The notes beneath the pieces were generated by a model. That model worked only from the letters and a program-made list of their open reading frames with translations. It was not told the origin of the DNA and did not search any database. Source: Diadema setosum (lineage: Eukaryota > Echinodermata > Echinoidea > Diadematoida > Diadematidae). Taken from it: a stretch of 64,000 nt of DNA. The position numbers and the translations under genes are program-made. Of the stretch, positions 24,761 through 36,516 are shown piece by piece; position 1 is the stretch's first letter; the number at the start of each line of letters is the position of its first letter. The stretch covers positions 33,056,385-33,120,384 of the forward strand of contig CM067075.1 of assembly GCA_033980235.1 (NCBI GenBank), read 5' to 3'.

Positions 24761-25119
24761 GCCAATCCTGACAGAATTCTATGCTGCAAGAGCTCAATAA
24801 CCATCATTTTTCAATGGGTTAAACAAACGTGTGCGTAGGCCTACGTCTAGGATATACTAGTACATGAAAGTCTTATGTCGCACGAAATGCACACAAAATG
24901 TCGAAGAACGTGGCAATAACTCCTACTGTCTTTCATGGTGAGAGAGATATTTATCTAGGGGGTATAGGTCATACTTATCCAGGGAGTATTCTTCGAGGGA
25001 GGGGTAAATTGGGGGTAGTAATCCGGGGGCATCCAGGGCTTTTTATTTATTTTTTTTATTATTCATTTATTCATTTCATCTATTTTTTTTTTTTTTTGGG
25101 GGGGGGGGGAGTGGAGTAA

Positions 25120-25662
25120 TTATCCAGGAGGTATTTTTCCAGGTGGTAGTTATCCGGGGGTAGTTATCCGGGGGGCAGTTATCCCGGGGGTAGTTATCCG
25201 GGGGGTAGTTACCCCGGGGGTAGTTATCCGGGGGGTAGTTATCCGGGGGGTAGTTATCCCGGGGGTAGTAATCCGGGGGGTAGTTATCCAGGGGGTAGTA
25301 ATCCGGGGGGTAGTTATCCAGGGGGTAGTAATCCGGGGGGTAGTTATCCAGGGGGTAGTTTTCCTGGTGGTAGTTATCCAGGGGGTAGTTATCCTGGGGG
25401 GTAGTTATCCAGGGGTAGTCATCCTTGGGGTAGTTATCCGTGGGGTAATTGTCCTAAGTGGGAATCGCCCAGGGGGGTGATTGCCCTAGGAGGGTAGTTG
25501 TCCGGGAGGTAGATGTCCTACGGGGTAATTGCCCTGGAGGGTGATTGCCCTAGGGGGGTAGTTGTCCGGGGGGCAGTTGTCCTAAGGGGGAATTTCCCTG
25601 GGGGGTGATTATCCGGGTGGTAGTTATCCGGAGGGTGGTTTTCCAGGGGGTACTGTTCCTAG
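25120..25662 (-). repeat. 15-bp minisatellite, right array
   Basis: GGGGGTAGTTATCCG and variants, the inverse of the left array. The distal part (25440-25620) reads GGGGTAATTGCCCT, mirroring the looser left part at 21890-22020, so the two arms match in order as well as in sequence. Confidence 0.95.
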
Positions 25663-26535
25663 AACCCTTTGTACCCATCGCATACGTGTTTCATCCGCTC
25701 TATCCATCGAGCATCCGTCCACTGTGATTTCATCCGCGCAAAAAGTTTTAAGCTGCTTAAAACTTTTAGAACGGATGAACTTTCCGCTGTGTACGATGTA
25801 AATCCGCGACATACGAGCAACAAACGTTGTATGTCCGTGCGGCATCCCTTAAACGTCCGCTGCATCCTCTCTGCATCCTCTGGGCATCCTCGCAACACAC
25901 ATCCGCTGCAGCTAAAACGGAAAGAGGGAGGAAAGATATGGTACGTGGAACGTCTTTACATCGTTAATAGCACGTTAATATAGAAAGGATGTAAGCGTAT
26001 GCATCTCGTATATAAAGCATTTCGAAAGCATCCCCTCTGCATCCGCTCTGCATCCGCTCTGCATCCACTCTGCATCCGCTTTTTCTGCTATGCGTCCGTT
26101 TCGCAATTATCTCCGGTAACCCCTTCGGAGCTGTCATCCCCTTCCAACCGCTTTCATCCGCTAGGCTTCCGATGAACATCCGTTTAACATCCCCGCTACA
26201 TACTACCCACGCCCGTTCTATTTCCGTTCTGTTACCGCCAATTTTCGCCAATTTTGTCTATTTCTGGAGCGGATGAAAGCGGATGAAGCCATCCCCGAAA
26301 TTTTGCTCTCCGCTGTGTCCTTTCTGCATACGCTTTGTGTCCGTCGGCCAGTGGGACCGGGCCTTAAACATGGTTGCGGGTAAAAAGATTTGCGTGCACA
26401 CTTCCAGGTGACTACGGGTGAGATACGTGCTAGGTACTGTCATGTCCGGCTCATTCCGGGGACCTCCGGATAGTAAAAATTGTTCTGTGCAAGTCGCACG
26501 CAAGGCTTGCCCGGAAAGGTGTGACACGGCCTTTA

Positions 26536-27318
26536 CGTCGGCCGCGGATTGATACGGATGAGTGGACGCAGGGGGATGCAGCGTGGACGCAGGCATCAGC
26601 AGGGTCGTATGTAGACGTAACTGTCCGCAACTAATCCGTAAAGAAACGAAAAATGACGGCGCCAAGCCTGCGAAATTTTGAAATGTTCGAAATTTCGCAG
26701 AGGGACTCCACGGATGCAGACTTACGCAAGTAACCGTAACTAAACGTAACTATCCGTAACTAAACGAAACTATCCGTAGCTTGGACGCAGACTATCCGCA
26801 AAAAAATTTACCTCCCGTCCATTTGCGTTCATTTGCGTCCACCGTACGTATCTGAAAATAACCGTAAGTTAACGTATTACAACTCTTACGGACATTTACG
26901 GACAGTAACGGGTGCTGCGGACAATTGCGTCCTTTGGCGTTTTCCATTTTCCTCTCCCATGGGAATAGAGACTCATGGTAACCTACTAGTACACCATCCG
27001 TGTTGCTAAGCTGCAGTGCGTTGTATCTGAAGAAATACTGCAACTCATTCGAGCGGTGGAGTGGCAGAACAGATGCATGGTCAAGTTATGAAATTTCTCC
27101 CATAAATGCTAATTTTAGGTGGCACCCATATACAGATGACATTGTTGACCCTTGGTGCTGAACCTATTTCTCTTGCACTCTCTGAATGTATGTTATTCGA
27201 AAAAGGTCCATATTTTTGGGTAGGGAATGGGGTTACAGCATATTATTTACTTTTCTGGCTGGGGAGGATGTGGGGCAGCGATAAACTAAATTGAGAACAA
27301 CTGTATTTCTATAAAGTC
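26536..27318. other. Outer-element sequence, no gene
   Basis: Contains short degenerate GTAACTATCCG / GTAACTAAACG repeats (26715-26795). A minus-strand open frame (26792-27043) has ordinary composition but no recognisable domain. It contains LSNTDG, which also occurs in the minus-strand frame near 24080; this may be coincidence. Confidence 0.4.
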
Positions 27319-27322
27319 TTAA

Positions 27323-27706
27323 AGGGGATGGCTAGTAACTGATCAATGTTATTCAATGGGAATACTGGGGGATGATTGTTCCAATTCTTGTGGGATTCAT
27401 TTAAGAGTACATTATATATTTATTGTTGTGTGAAAATTATTTGCTTCAGAATGGTCTCACATTCAAGTAATTTGCATGCCTGTACAGTGTCGGGGCGATA
27501 GTTAACGATCGCCCAGTCACTGTACATGCATGCTAACCTGGAAACATTGAACTGCACACTACTTGAATATGAGGCCATTCTGAAGCAAATAATTTTCACA
27601 CAACAAGAGATATATAATGTACTCTTAAATGAATCCCACAAGGATTGGAACAATCATCCCCCAGCATTCCCACTGATTCCCATTGATCAGGTACTACCCA
27701 TCCCCT
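27323..27706. mobile_element. Palindromic 384-bp MITE with TTAA target
   Basis: The two halves are inverted copies along almost the whole length, from AGGGGATGG to CCATCCCCT, around a short centre near 27505. TTAA stands at 27319-27322 and 27707-27710. TTAA duplication points to a piggyBac-type mobiliser. It belongs to the same structural group as 44817-45211 and 62541-62923. Confidence 0.85.
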
Positions 27707-28541
27707 TTAACCACTTTACACTCCAGGGAATGTGTATTGCATTTTTTTATTCTATATTTTGGAAATGGAGGGGTGTTCTAAAGTCCAGATGTTTATTTTT
27801 TTTTTTATATCTGGAAACTTATCAAGCATTACGGTAACTTTATTATATCAGTCTCCTTAACATAACGCAGTAAGTCATGACTATCGATGCACAATTACAG
27901 CTAAAGCAAAGTTTGTCTATTCCATGACTGTGATTTATTTGTTCTTACTCTATTGTTTAACTTATCGATCTATATTATATTTCATTTGTGGTATAATTAT
28001 GCTATGTATACTGGACATTTCGTATTCATATTTGAGTTGCACAAAATTAATTGAAACTTAGAGTTCAAAATTTCATTTTTCCTCTACTGCTGTAAAACAA
28101 ATTAAAGGAATGCGAAAAGTCTTCACAAATTGTACGTGACATAACTTCATCTTTCCCTAGTGTACAATATAAGACAGTCCAATATGTGATAACCTTGTTG
28201 TCATAATACAGTATCTGAGCAGGGATCGTCCGAGAAAATCACATTGTCCATAATTATTCATAACAATCTGTAACTATGCGTAACTCTCCGCAAGTGTTCA
28301 GAAGTATTCGGAAGTTTACGCAAGTCGAAAAAACAAATAAGGTGTCAATTCGTAAGATTATCCGCAAGTGGACGCAGGTGTCCACATCTGATTATATCTG
28401 TCCGTATCGCCTGCATTTTTCCGTATTTTTTTTTTTTAATACAAAATTCTTGTGACGGTAAGGGTTCCGCGAGAGTCCGCAGGAAAAATGACTTTTTTGG
28501 ACGTAACTCCGGACGCAGGGCATTATGTGACTGGGGCCTTA

Positions 28542-31130
28542 CATGGATTTCGCTGACTCAAAAGGACTTGGTACGGGGAATACGTGCTGTAAAACAAAAT
28601 ATATGCAACATTCATGACGTTGTCATGAGGGGAGGGATATGCGCAGGTTATACGCTCTCTGTCACCATGGCAATGATTGTTGCACTGTGAGCTATGTATG
28701 AATATCGAAGAGAAAGGTATGATAATATATACTCTTGTCGCCAGAGAATCTCGTTAATCCAGACGATAGAGTTTGAAGTGACGAGACGGTGCCGCTTAGC
28801 TGGAAAGCCCCATTCGTCTGGCATCGAGAAATCTGATAATTCGTTTCCCCCTCCTTTCAAGACATTAAACTTAATTATTACGCAACTAAACTTCAAGGGG
28901 ATTCAAACGTGAAGGGTAATACACAAGCAACACGTCCGCACATTGATACCGACAGCACAAAAAGTTCTAAGAATATTACGTGATAATTGCAAGGTTTCCT
29001 GTGGCAGGTGCTGTCCGAAGCAATAATGGTAAGTGATCTAAGTTCAATACTATTTATAAATTGTGGGACCACCTAATACTGGCAAAATCTCTGGACATCA
29101 TTTTCTTTATTAAGGAGTTTTTGTTGTTGGCTTTTCTCTATTATTCGGACACCATAAACCTAGCTCCGGTTGCAGATTACTTCTTGCACCATATTTTCAG
29201 TTTTTAGAAATTTGCCTTGGAGCCAGATGAGGCATTAATATTTACACTTTGAAGTAAATCCTTCATAAAAACAAGTTTTTACTTCGATTTCTTCTGAAAC
29301 TGCTGCCTTTTCCAATGAATGTGTGAGTGTGAATGTATGTATGTATGTCTGCACAAACATGTGGTATAAATGACATAGAAGAGTTTAATTCTAATAAACG
29401 TAAGTGGACAACGTCTGAATTGAGAGAGAATAAATCATGGAATACAAAAATGTGCAACTTGCTATAAAGTGTGTGAGAATGAACGTAATAAACTGAACTA
29501 GCCTCATTCCATACCATTTATGCCAAATATCGAATTAACATACTGGACTTATTCTTACTTCCTTGTGCATTAAGAAAAAAAATGAAATGTATAATCAGCA
29601 ACAAGTATCTCTAGAATTTTGTTCCCATTTTTGTCATAATGTCATCTAATTCTTAGAAATGTGTTTTCGATTTAATCCAAGACACTTTGGAATGTCTTTT
29701 GTTGATCAACTATAAAAATTTGTCATTTAGTTTCGTTCTCTGTGACCCATTTTGGAAAATGCCAGCTCAAATCTACCGGTCGCAGTAGCTGAGCAAGAGA
29801 CAACAATATCTACTGCGTGTATTCGCACTCATTTATGTTAGAGTTTTTCTCGAAATCTTCTTTATAATATGCTGTTTAATGCTGTAATTGTTGCTTTAAT
29901 TCATGTCGATTATACTACAAAAAGATGTTTTTACAAGACTGTGATCTTCTGCTTTAAGATTTACGTTACGTGAGTTTTATGTTAATACATGACCCTTAAT
30001 CGTCATAATAAATGTTTTTAAAGACGTGTTTTCATTTTCGTCCAGCACTCCAGGACACGGTAAATAATCCAAAAGCCCTCGCCAATTTGTCGATGAAAGC
30101 TGAAGAAAAAAATGTCATTCATTTTCTTGCTTTTTCTTACGTTTCCTTAAATTCCAATTTAAATTTGTCAGTCACAGTAGCTGAGCACGAGACAGTAAAA
30201 TCAATGTTGTCTATTGGCATTTATGTTCGTCAAAGTTTCACCAAAATCGTTCCATTAAAAAATCCTCGTCCACTTGTACGGTATAACGCTGTACTCAGCA
30301 CACTTACCACTTTTTAATCAGAATATAAACGCATATTTTCCTTTCAATGCACGACCTTCTGACACCTATACATTCCACCGACACATAAAAATATACAGTT
30401 ACACGATAAGGTATCACGTATACATGAAGCAAAGAGAAAGAGAAAAGATGCAATAGAAGCATCATTTTCTCAAAATATAGACACATACTTCAACAGGTAA
30501 TAAATGACTTTAAACAGGTTTGGGTTGGATAAGAAGTCTCCGTAAATTGTGAAATGTATCACAACACAATACGATGGTGAAAGGTGGTTGAATATCTGGT
30601 TACTCTCCATAGAGAGACCCATATAACATTTGATAAATGTAATGAGTAAGCAATTACTTTATTGGGGAAGAAATGTCCTAGCATTCAAAAAGGGCGAATA
30701 TTAATTTCAGTAACAACTGAAGAATTACATTCTAAAATTGCAAATTTTGATCTCCATATGGAAGCATGAATGACAGCTGACAAAACTTGGGATTTCGCAG
30801 TAAGCTCTTCCAGAGGAAATTCAATACAATCAAGTGATAATAGTCATGAAATTGAACAAATGGGGACGAAAATGGCGGGAAAACGTAAAACGGCGCTCAG
30901 TTTATAACTACCAACAGACATACTTGAAATAGATCGATGAAATGTCAGCTTGGATGGCTGTTAGGTATAGACTCTACTTCCATCCTATAATGCAACATTG
31001 TTATGCAAATTTGTTGATTTGTTTTGTTTTGATTCTGAATATTGTTTGGAGTCAGTCGAAGTACATATTGTCAATTGTTTTATTCGTGCAGATTTCGAAC
31101 AGACGTGACATCGGTCTCAAAGCGGTGACC
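28542..31130. other. Non-coding, with one diverged ~385-bp direct repeat
   Basis: No convincing gene. A ~120-bp stretch around GTAGCTGAGCAAGAGAC (29790) recurs around GTAGCTGAGCACGAGAC (30177). The rest is A+T-rich sequence with isolated short open frames. Confidence 0.4.
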
Positions 31131-31158
31131 ATGGCAACCATCGCTCTTCTGTTTATTG
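31131..31158 (+). CDS. Possible first coding exon (signal-peptide start)
   Basis: ATG in a good context (GTGACCATGG) opens MATIALLFIG, a short hydrophobic start, and is followed by GTAAAT as a possible donor in phase 1. That is the phase used by all downstream plus-strand exons. A possible acceptor (TTCGTGCAG) precedes it at 31090. It could begin the lectin gene, but ten residues is short for a signal peptide and about 8.7 kb separates it from the next supported exon. Treat as a hypothesis. Confidence 0.2.
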
Positions 31159-31260
31159 GTAAATAGTCTTTGATCTTACTTTATGGATTTATCTGACATC
31201 TATGATTACTAACTGCGTCCAGAATTGCAAAACATGTAGCACTCGTGTAAGTAGCTCCTG

Positions 31261-32545
31261 TTAGGTGCAACATAAAAGTGTTATGTGTTGTTTGAAGGTT
31301 TGCATGGTGAAGTAAATGAGGAAGAAAGATTTGCGGTGACACCATGTGCATGTAGTCCTTAATCGGATCGCTGTTTGGCAGAAGAGCCTAGAAAGAGGAG
31401 AAACGAAGAGAGAAGCGACATATGGGAGTTGTGAGGAGGGCAGAAAGTGAAGAGTGGGAGACAGTAATGGGCTAGAGGTTGAAGTTGCACTAGTGGAGAC
31501 GGTAGAGAAAGGAACACAGAGAGTGGTAAGGAAGAATAGTGTGAGAATCAAGTAGGATGTTCGGACATCATTAGAAGGGGAAAGATGAAATAGAAGGGAA
31601 GAGGAAGAGGAAGGAGTTGAATGTTGGAAAATCATGGAGATAGGGGAGAGCAGTAAAGATTCATGAAACCAAGAGAAGAAAAACGAAGTCGGCGAACAGT
31701 GTGGCTATGGAATGCGGAATCAATGGAGAAAGGACGAATAATCCCTCGAAGGAAGGGTAAGTAGAGGAGAAAAAAAAATTGGAAAGGAAAATTGATGACA
31801 GTTAAGTCTACACTTTAACCTCATTTTGATTTCTTATTTTTGCTTTTCTCCCACAGGAACCTTTTCAGGACTTAACTGTCATCAATTTTCCTTTCCATTT
31901 TTTTTTTCTTCCTTCTCAGCAGCATTTCATTCTAGGATCCATACTAGCTCCCTCTGATTTACGTCTTGAATTTCAATTTGTTCTTTTCTACTTCTTTTCT
32001 TTGCCCCCCCCCCCCCCCCCGCCTCTCTCTCTCTCTCTCTCTCTCCCTTCTATTAACATATTCTCATCTCTCCTCTATTTACCCTTCCTTCGAGGGATTA
32101 TTCGTCCTTTCTCCATTGATTCCGCATTCCATAGCCACACTGTTCGCCGACTTCGTTTTTCTTCTCTTGGTTTCATGAATCTTTACTGCTCTCCCCTATC
32201 TCCATGATTCTCCAACATTCAACTCCTTCCTCTTCCTCTTCCCTTCTATTTCATCTTTCTCCTTCTAACGATGTCGAACATCTTACTTGATTCTCACACT
32301 ATTCTTCCTTACCACTCTCTGTGTTCCTTTCTCTACCGTCTCCACTAGTGCAACTTCAACCTCTAGCCCATTACTGATTACTGTCTCCCACTCTTCACTT
32401 TCTGCCCTCCTCACAACCCCCATATATCGCTTCTCTCTTCGTTTCTCCTCTTTCTAGGCTCTTCTGCCAAACAGCGATCCGATTAAGGACTACATTCACA
32501 TGGTGTCACCGCAAATCTTTCTTCCTCATAAAAGTGTTATTTGTA
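31261..32545. mobile_element. ~1.3-kb fold-back (near-continuous hairpin)
   Basis: The arm 31261-31835 is the reverse complement of 31866-32545, with the centre around 31850. The inner stem is anchored by GACTTAACTGTCATCAATTT (31868) against its complement (31788-31807). The outer stem includes CGAGGGATTATTCGTCC (32091) against 31735-31750, and the ends include GAGGAAGAAAGATTTGCGGT (31317) against 32510-32530. The right arm has an extra ~140 bp at about 31915-32060 with a C-run and a (CT)n tract. The long open frames on both strands come from purine/pyrimidine bias. Confidence 0.85.
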
Positions 32546-35500
32546 CATTAAATTGTAAAGAAGCTATGTGTACTATAATATGCCAACTTCAAAGTGAAAG
32601 CCAGGCACCGTAAAGTAACTGCACAGTCCATTATGGTCACTCTTTTGCTATGGTCAGTCTACACTGGGCCATGCACACTGGAGTGCTCTGTGGAGTTCAC
32701 ATGGCAACGCACACTTGATATATGCCAGACTGGATCATGGGATGGTATCGGATTATTTTATATAAGATATGAGAAATTTAGATGAAGTTTGGTGATGTAA
32801 ACCATTACAACTTAATTGCCACATATCCATGCATAAATGGATCCATTGAGTGATGTGATGCTAATAGATTATTTGGAATAAAGGCCTTCTGTCTCTATTC
32901 TAGCACTTCAAAACATGTAATGATCATTCTTTGTACATCTGTTCAGATTGGTTATGCTGCGCGTGATGCAATAATTTATGCTGGAATTGCATGACTTCAA
33001 AATTAAAGTCACATAACTTTTGGATAAGCCAAATCAAGTTGTATTGTCAAGACAATCAGGTAGACTGGAGCTATCTATCTGTGGCAGCAATACTACATCA
33101 AGCTCCCAAAGTATTTCTCGAAAGCTTTGCTGAACAGATTGTGCATTTGCCACAATTTCTTTTTCATGCCTTCCATGTTACAAAATGCTTACTAACCGGC
33201 TTAATTGATAAGAATTGGTGCTCTGATATTTATATCTTTTTGAATTACAATGGTTTATATCTTTATTGTCCTAATTGGTTATAAGCTCTTTCTGCTTTTG
33301 CCTCTTGGAGGAAGATGATGGTCCTTTAAAAACGTAATTGGCTGAAACACTAAATCGGATTAAACCCTAAAAGTACTAATGAATTAGGAATTAGCTATGA
33401 ATGTGTATGTCAATACACACAAGACATGATGATTCTGTGAACAGGTACTCAGAATTGCCTTGGCATAAATTTTTGTAAATATTGTTTATATATTCTGTGT
33501 TTGATAGTTTTTCCCGACCAATTTGCATTCGAATTAATGAAAAGGCGATTTTGGTCAGTGCTCTACTCTTAAGGTTCACTTTGATTTTTTGAGCATTTGA
33601 TTTCTTTTCACATCATTCTTGTTAGATTTCATCTCATTCAATTAAGAGAGAAATTCAATCAACTCTAATTTTACATTCAATTTCGCGCCAGTTGCATAGA
33701 CGTTTCAGTTCTTCCCAAGTATAAATTTCAATTTCATGTACAGGAAAACAAGTTTTTGAAAATTTTCAAACTTTGAACATTCGAATTCAATCAATATAAA
33801 ACAGTTTCCACAAGTTCTATACAGGTCTTTTTCAATGTGATGTATTGGATTGTATGATTCTATTTTAATTTCAAAGTTTCATTCATTCAGTTCGTTCTGT
33901 TGTTTGTATTGTGTGTATTATTGCCTGTCGGCCTTACTGCCACCTTCACTTTATCCCATTACAGTATCGTTGTAACATATATGATATAAAGTAATGGTAA
34001 TATTTCAAAATTTAGTCTAAATTCATATTTACTTTGTTTATTCTATTCCTATCTTCTCCCTGTCCACATCATTGGCTGCCGCAAGCGGCTCAGCAGCTGT
34101 AGACCTGTTTAATCCAATGGCATTGTCAGTGACATTGTGTTGGTAGCTGTCAAACGCCACGCCCACTAATTCTGTCAGTAGGGCCTATCCCAGATATTTA
34201 TGTATACTCTCTAGCAGCCTAACGTGAATGTTATATGGATTAATGTACATATGTGTTTTAAAATGGAGTTATACGAGCTATTTTATCTATTCTAAGGCAA
34301 AAGTCGTATTTTACGGTACATTAAGTTGGCATAATTACTGTTCAAACAGATGAGTGACTACATAGAATACAATCAATTTAAAGAAACAACGAAAAACACT
34401 GCCCATGTTTTGTAAATGTCTGCCTTATCGTGAATTTCAATTCCTCAACGTTCTTCACAATGCTCATGGGAATTGGATTTTGTTGCACCTGCATTTTTTA
34501 TTTGAACGCCTTTTTTACACGTTTATTTGACAAACTTATGAAATCGCATGCTGATGAAATTAAATTTAATGAACTATTTACTCTTTTGAATGTTGATCTG
34601 GGTGATCATTCAAATTCACTCGAAATTGAATGATTGCATCTTTAAATCGAATGCAAATCTGATGAAACTGGGCTGGGAAAACCTACTAAAAAGTGTTCTT
34701 CTTTAATTGTAAAATGCTACTAAACACTCAGAAACATGCATTAGCAAATTACTTAATTCAAATATTTGACATTTAAGTGATAACCCTAAACAATAAAGCC
34801 TAAACAATATTTTCACAAATGTGCGCATGGTGGTTATATGTGAACTTCGCAACCGATTGACAAATTGCCGTGCATCGATGTAAATTTGTCAATTACTTAC
34901 AATAGAAACGTCTCGAGAGAGATACTAATACCCCCTTTATCAGTTCAGGGTATTCATAACAAGGAGAGTTGAACAAAAACTTAAAGTATTGTGGCTCTTC
35001 CGTACAAAATGACCACCAAGTGCCGAACAGGATTTCAAAACTTCATCTGAAATACAGCTTAAAATTGTTAAAATCAAGAACCTTTTCTATGGTCTCCATA
35101 TCCCAACTCTGTGGAAGAGCGGTTTGTAGCATGGAACATCAGAGCCAGTGAAATGCTTAACATTGTATTATATAATGCTGTACAACTTACGCATATATTT
35201 GCACAAATTGTGAAGAGATTCCCCTGGCATCTGGTGTACATTATGTGTGTGTGTATTGGTTTTCATGCATAACTATGTGAGTGATATTGATACTTTAGAA
35301 AAACCTCCTTTCAGTAGACCGAAAGGTGGGGATACTTTACTGGGTGTTGGTACATGTAAACATGTATTACGTATAACACGCAACAAGTTAATCATTGTTA
35401 AGCCAACAAATCTTTCCGCTGCGTGTTAACGTGAAAGATACCCCCCCCCCCAAAAAAAAAAAAAAAAAAAAAAAAAGATGTTCGGTGCCATCCTTGTTTG

Positions 35501-36510
35501 TGTTTTAAGTGAAACTGTCTTCAACAAGAGTGTTTATATTATGCATTGATGATAAAATATAAACCTTATCCCTTAACTGCGACAGTATGGCAATTTCTGT
35601 CGCGTGGAAGGGAAGACATTTGTTTATTACTAACGAATCCGTATATCTTTGCGAACAGAAGTCTGGTGTAGATACATGCAGTCTTTGCCTACACTGCTAA
35701 AACGCAATAAGAACCCAATAGGCAAGAAGAGCGTGTAATATGAAGAACCTCCAGAATCTTTCATTCAGAAGGACAATAGGATTTGTGCTCGTAGCATTCA
35801 AATCGAAACAAAACGAAAGAACAAAACAGAAAGTGTGCGTCGTTCCATGTAATAACTATGATGCTATGAATCCGCCAATTCAATTTCGACTGTAGACTTA
35901 CCAATCAATCCTTCAGAATATAGGTCTTTCCCAGGACAGCAAGAAAGTTTGCTGAAGCATACATTCATAGTTATCACTAAACATTGCTAAACACAGACTA
36001 GAATCAATTGTATCGGGTTGCAGCTGAAAAGTTAAACAGCAACGTCACATATTCTGAGATCTTTTGACTTCACAAGTTAATTCCTGTTTAGTGTTTTGTA
36101 GTCCACCTTCACTTCGTTTAGCCTTTAATAGTCTGATCTCACAATTCCCCCACATCCATGCAAGCTCAAGATAAAAAGATTCATTACAATCTGACAAAGA
36201 TATCGAAGTCGATGAAAAAAAAAATTTAAATGATGCCATACGGAGAATAAATAAATCAAATCAATTCAAAATCAAATCAAGTAACGCTCTCTAAAGATTC
36301 TCAATGCTTTACCCAAAATAATCATATTTGGTAACTCTCCTCATCATTAGTAGAGGGTATGACAATCTCACCACTTACGGATTGTTTTGTTATATAATAG
36401 TATGAAATCAATATTAGTCAATGAACAAGTAATGATTAAAGAATCATTAGACATCTGAAAGAAAGAGTAATATGGTTATGAAACGAGGAAGTATTGTGAA
36501 AACTTGTACA
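32546..36510. other. Non-coding, no gene recognised
   Basis: Several 60-100 codon open frames (for example 32594-32785, 32991-33284, 34430-34633) show no known domain. A poly-C/poly-A run lies at 35440-35476. ATAAATAAATCAAATCAATTC at about 36248 resembles the 3' tail of a non-LTR retrotransposon. Confidence 0.4.
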
Positions 36511-36516
36511 CGTCAG

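Larger units (their letters stand above)
21716..26364. mobile_element. Third-level 4.65-kb TIR element with 15-bp arrays, TA target
   Basis: AGGCCCGGTCCCACTG at 21716 is mirrored at the right end (to 26364), flanked by TA at 21714-21715 and 26365-26366. Comparison with 39312-39326 shows the uninterrupted host sequence, so the borders are firm. Inside the ends lie opposed 15-bp minisatellites, and nearer the right tip is a CATCCGCTCTG-rich block (26030-26080). One modest ORF in the core matches nothing I know. The plan is the same as in the elements at 147-3077 and 11428-18997. Confidence 0.9.
20850..26533. mobile_element. Second-level TIR element (~1.03 kb plus insert), TA target
   Basis: The termini AAGGCCGTGTCACACC and GGTGTGACACGGCCTT are flanked by TA (20848-20849 and 26534-26535). 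Removing the third-level insert leaves 1,033 bp, close to the uninterrupted 1,064-bp relative at 38420-39483, which matches it end to end. GCTTGCCCGGAAAGG-type sequence occurs at the ends and again internally (near 21688). TA duplication suggests a Tc1/mariner-like mobiliser; no ORF of that family is present. Confidence 0.85.
20818..28538. mobile_element. Outer TIR element of a nest (TTA target duplication)
   Basis: The left end TGCCCCAGTCACACAGTG (from 20818) is inverted at the right end (to 28538) with 16 of 18 positions matching. TTA flanks both sides (20815-20817 and 28539-28541), which is the target duplication typical of PIF/Harbinger elements. The element's own sequence is 20818-20847 and 26536-28538. 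It contains degenerate CCGTAACTAAACGTAACT and CCGCAAGTGGACGCAGG motifs, and a later palindromic insert at 27323-27706. No transposase was seen. Confidence 0.7.

Noticed and set aside
25120..25662. Possible CRISPR-like regular repeats
   Set aside because: 15-bp units lie directly head to tail without spacers, in a eukaryotic genome.
31261..32207. Long Ser/Pro/Leu-rich open frames
   Set aside because: C/T-rich strand bias in the hairpin arms; no domain, and open frames on both arms.
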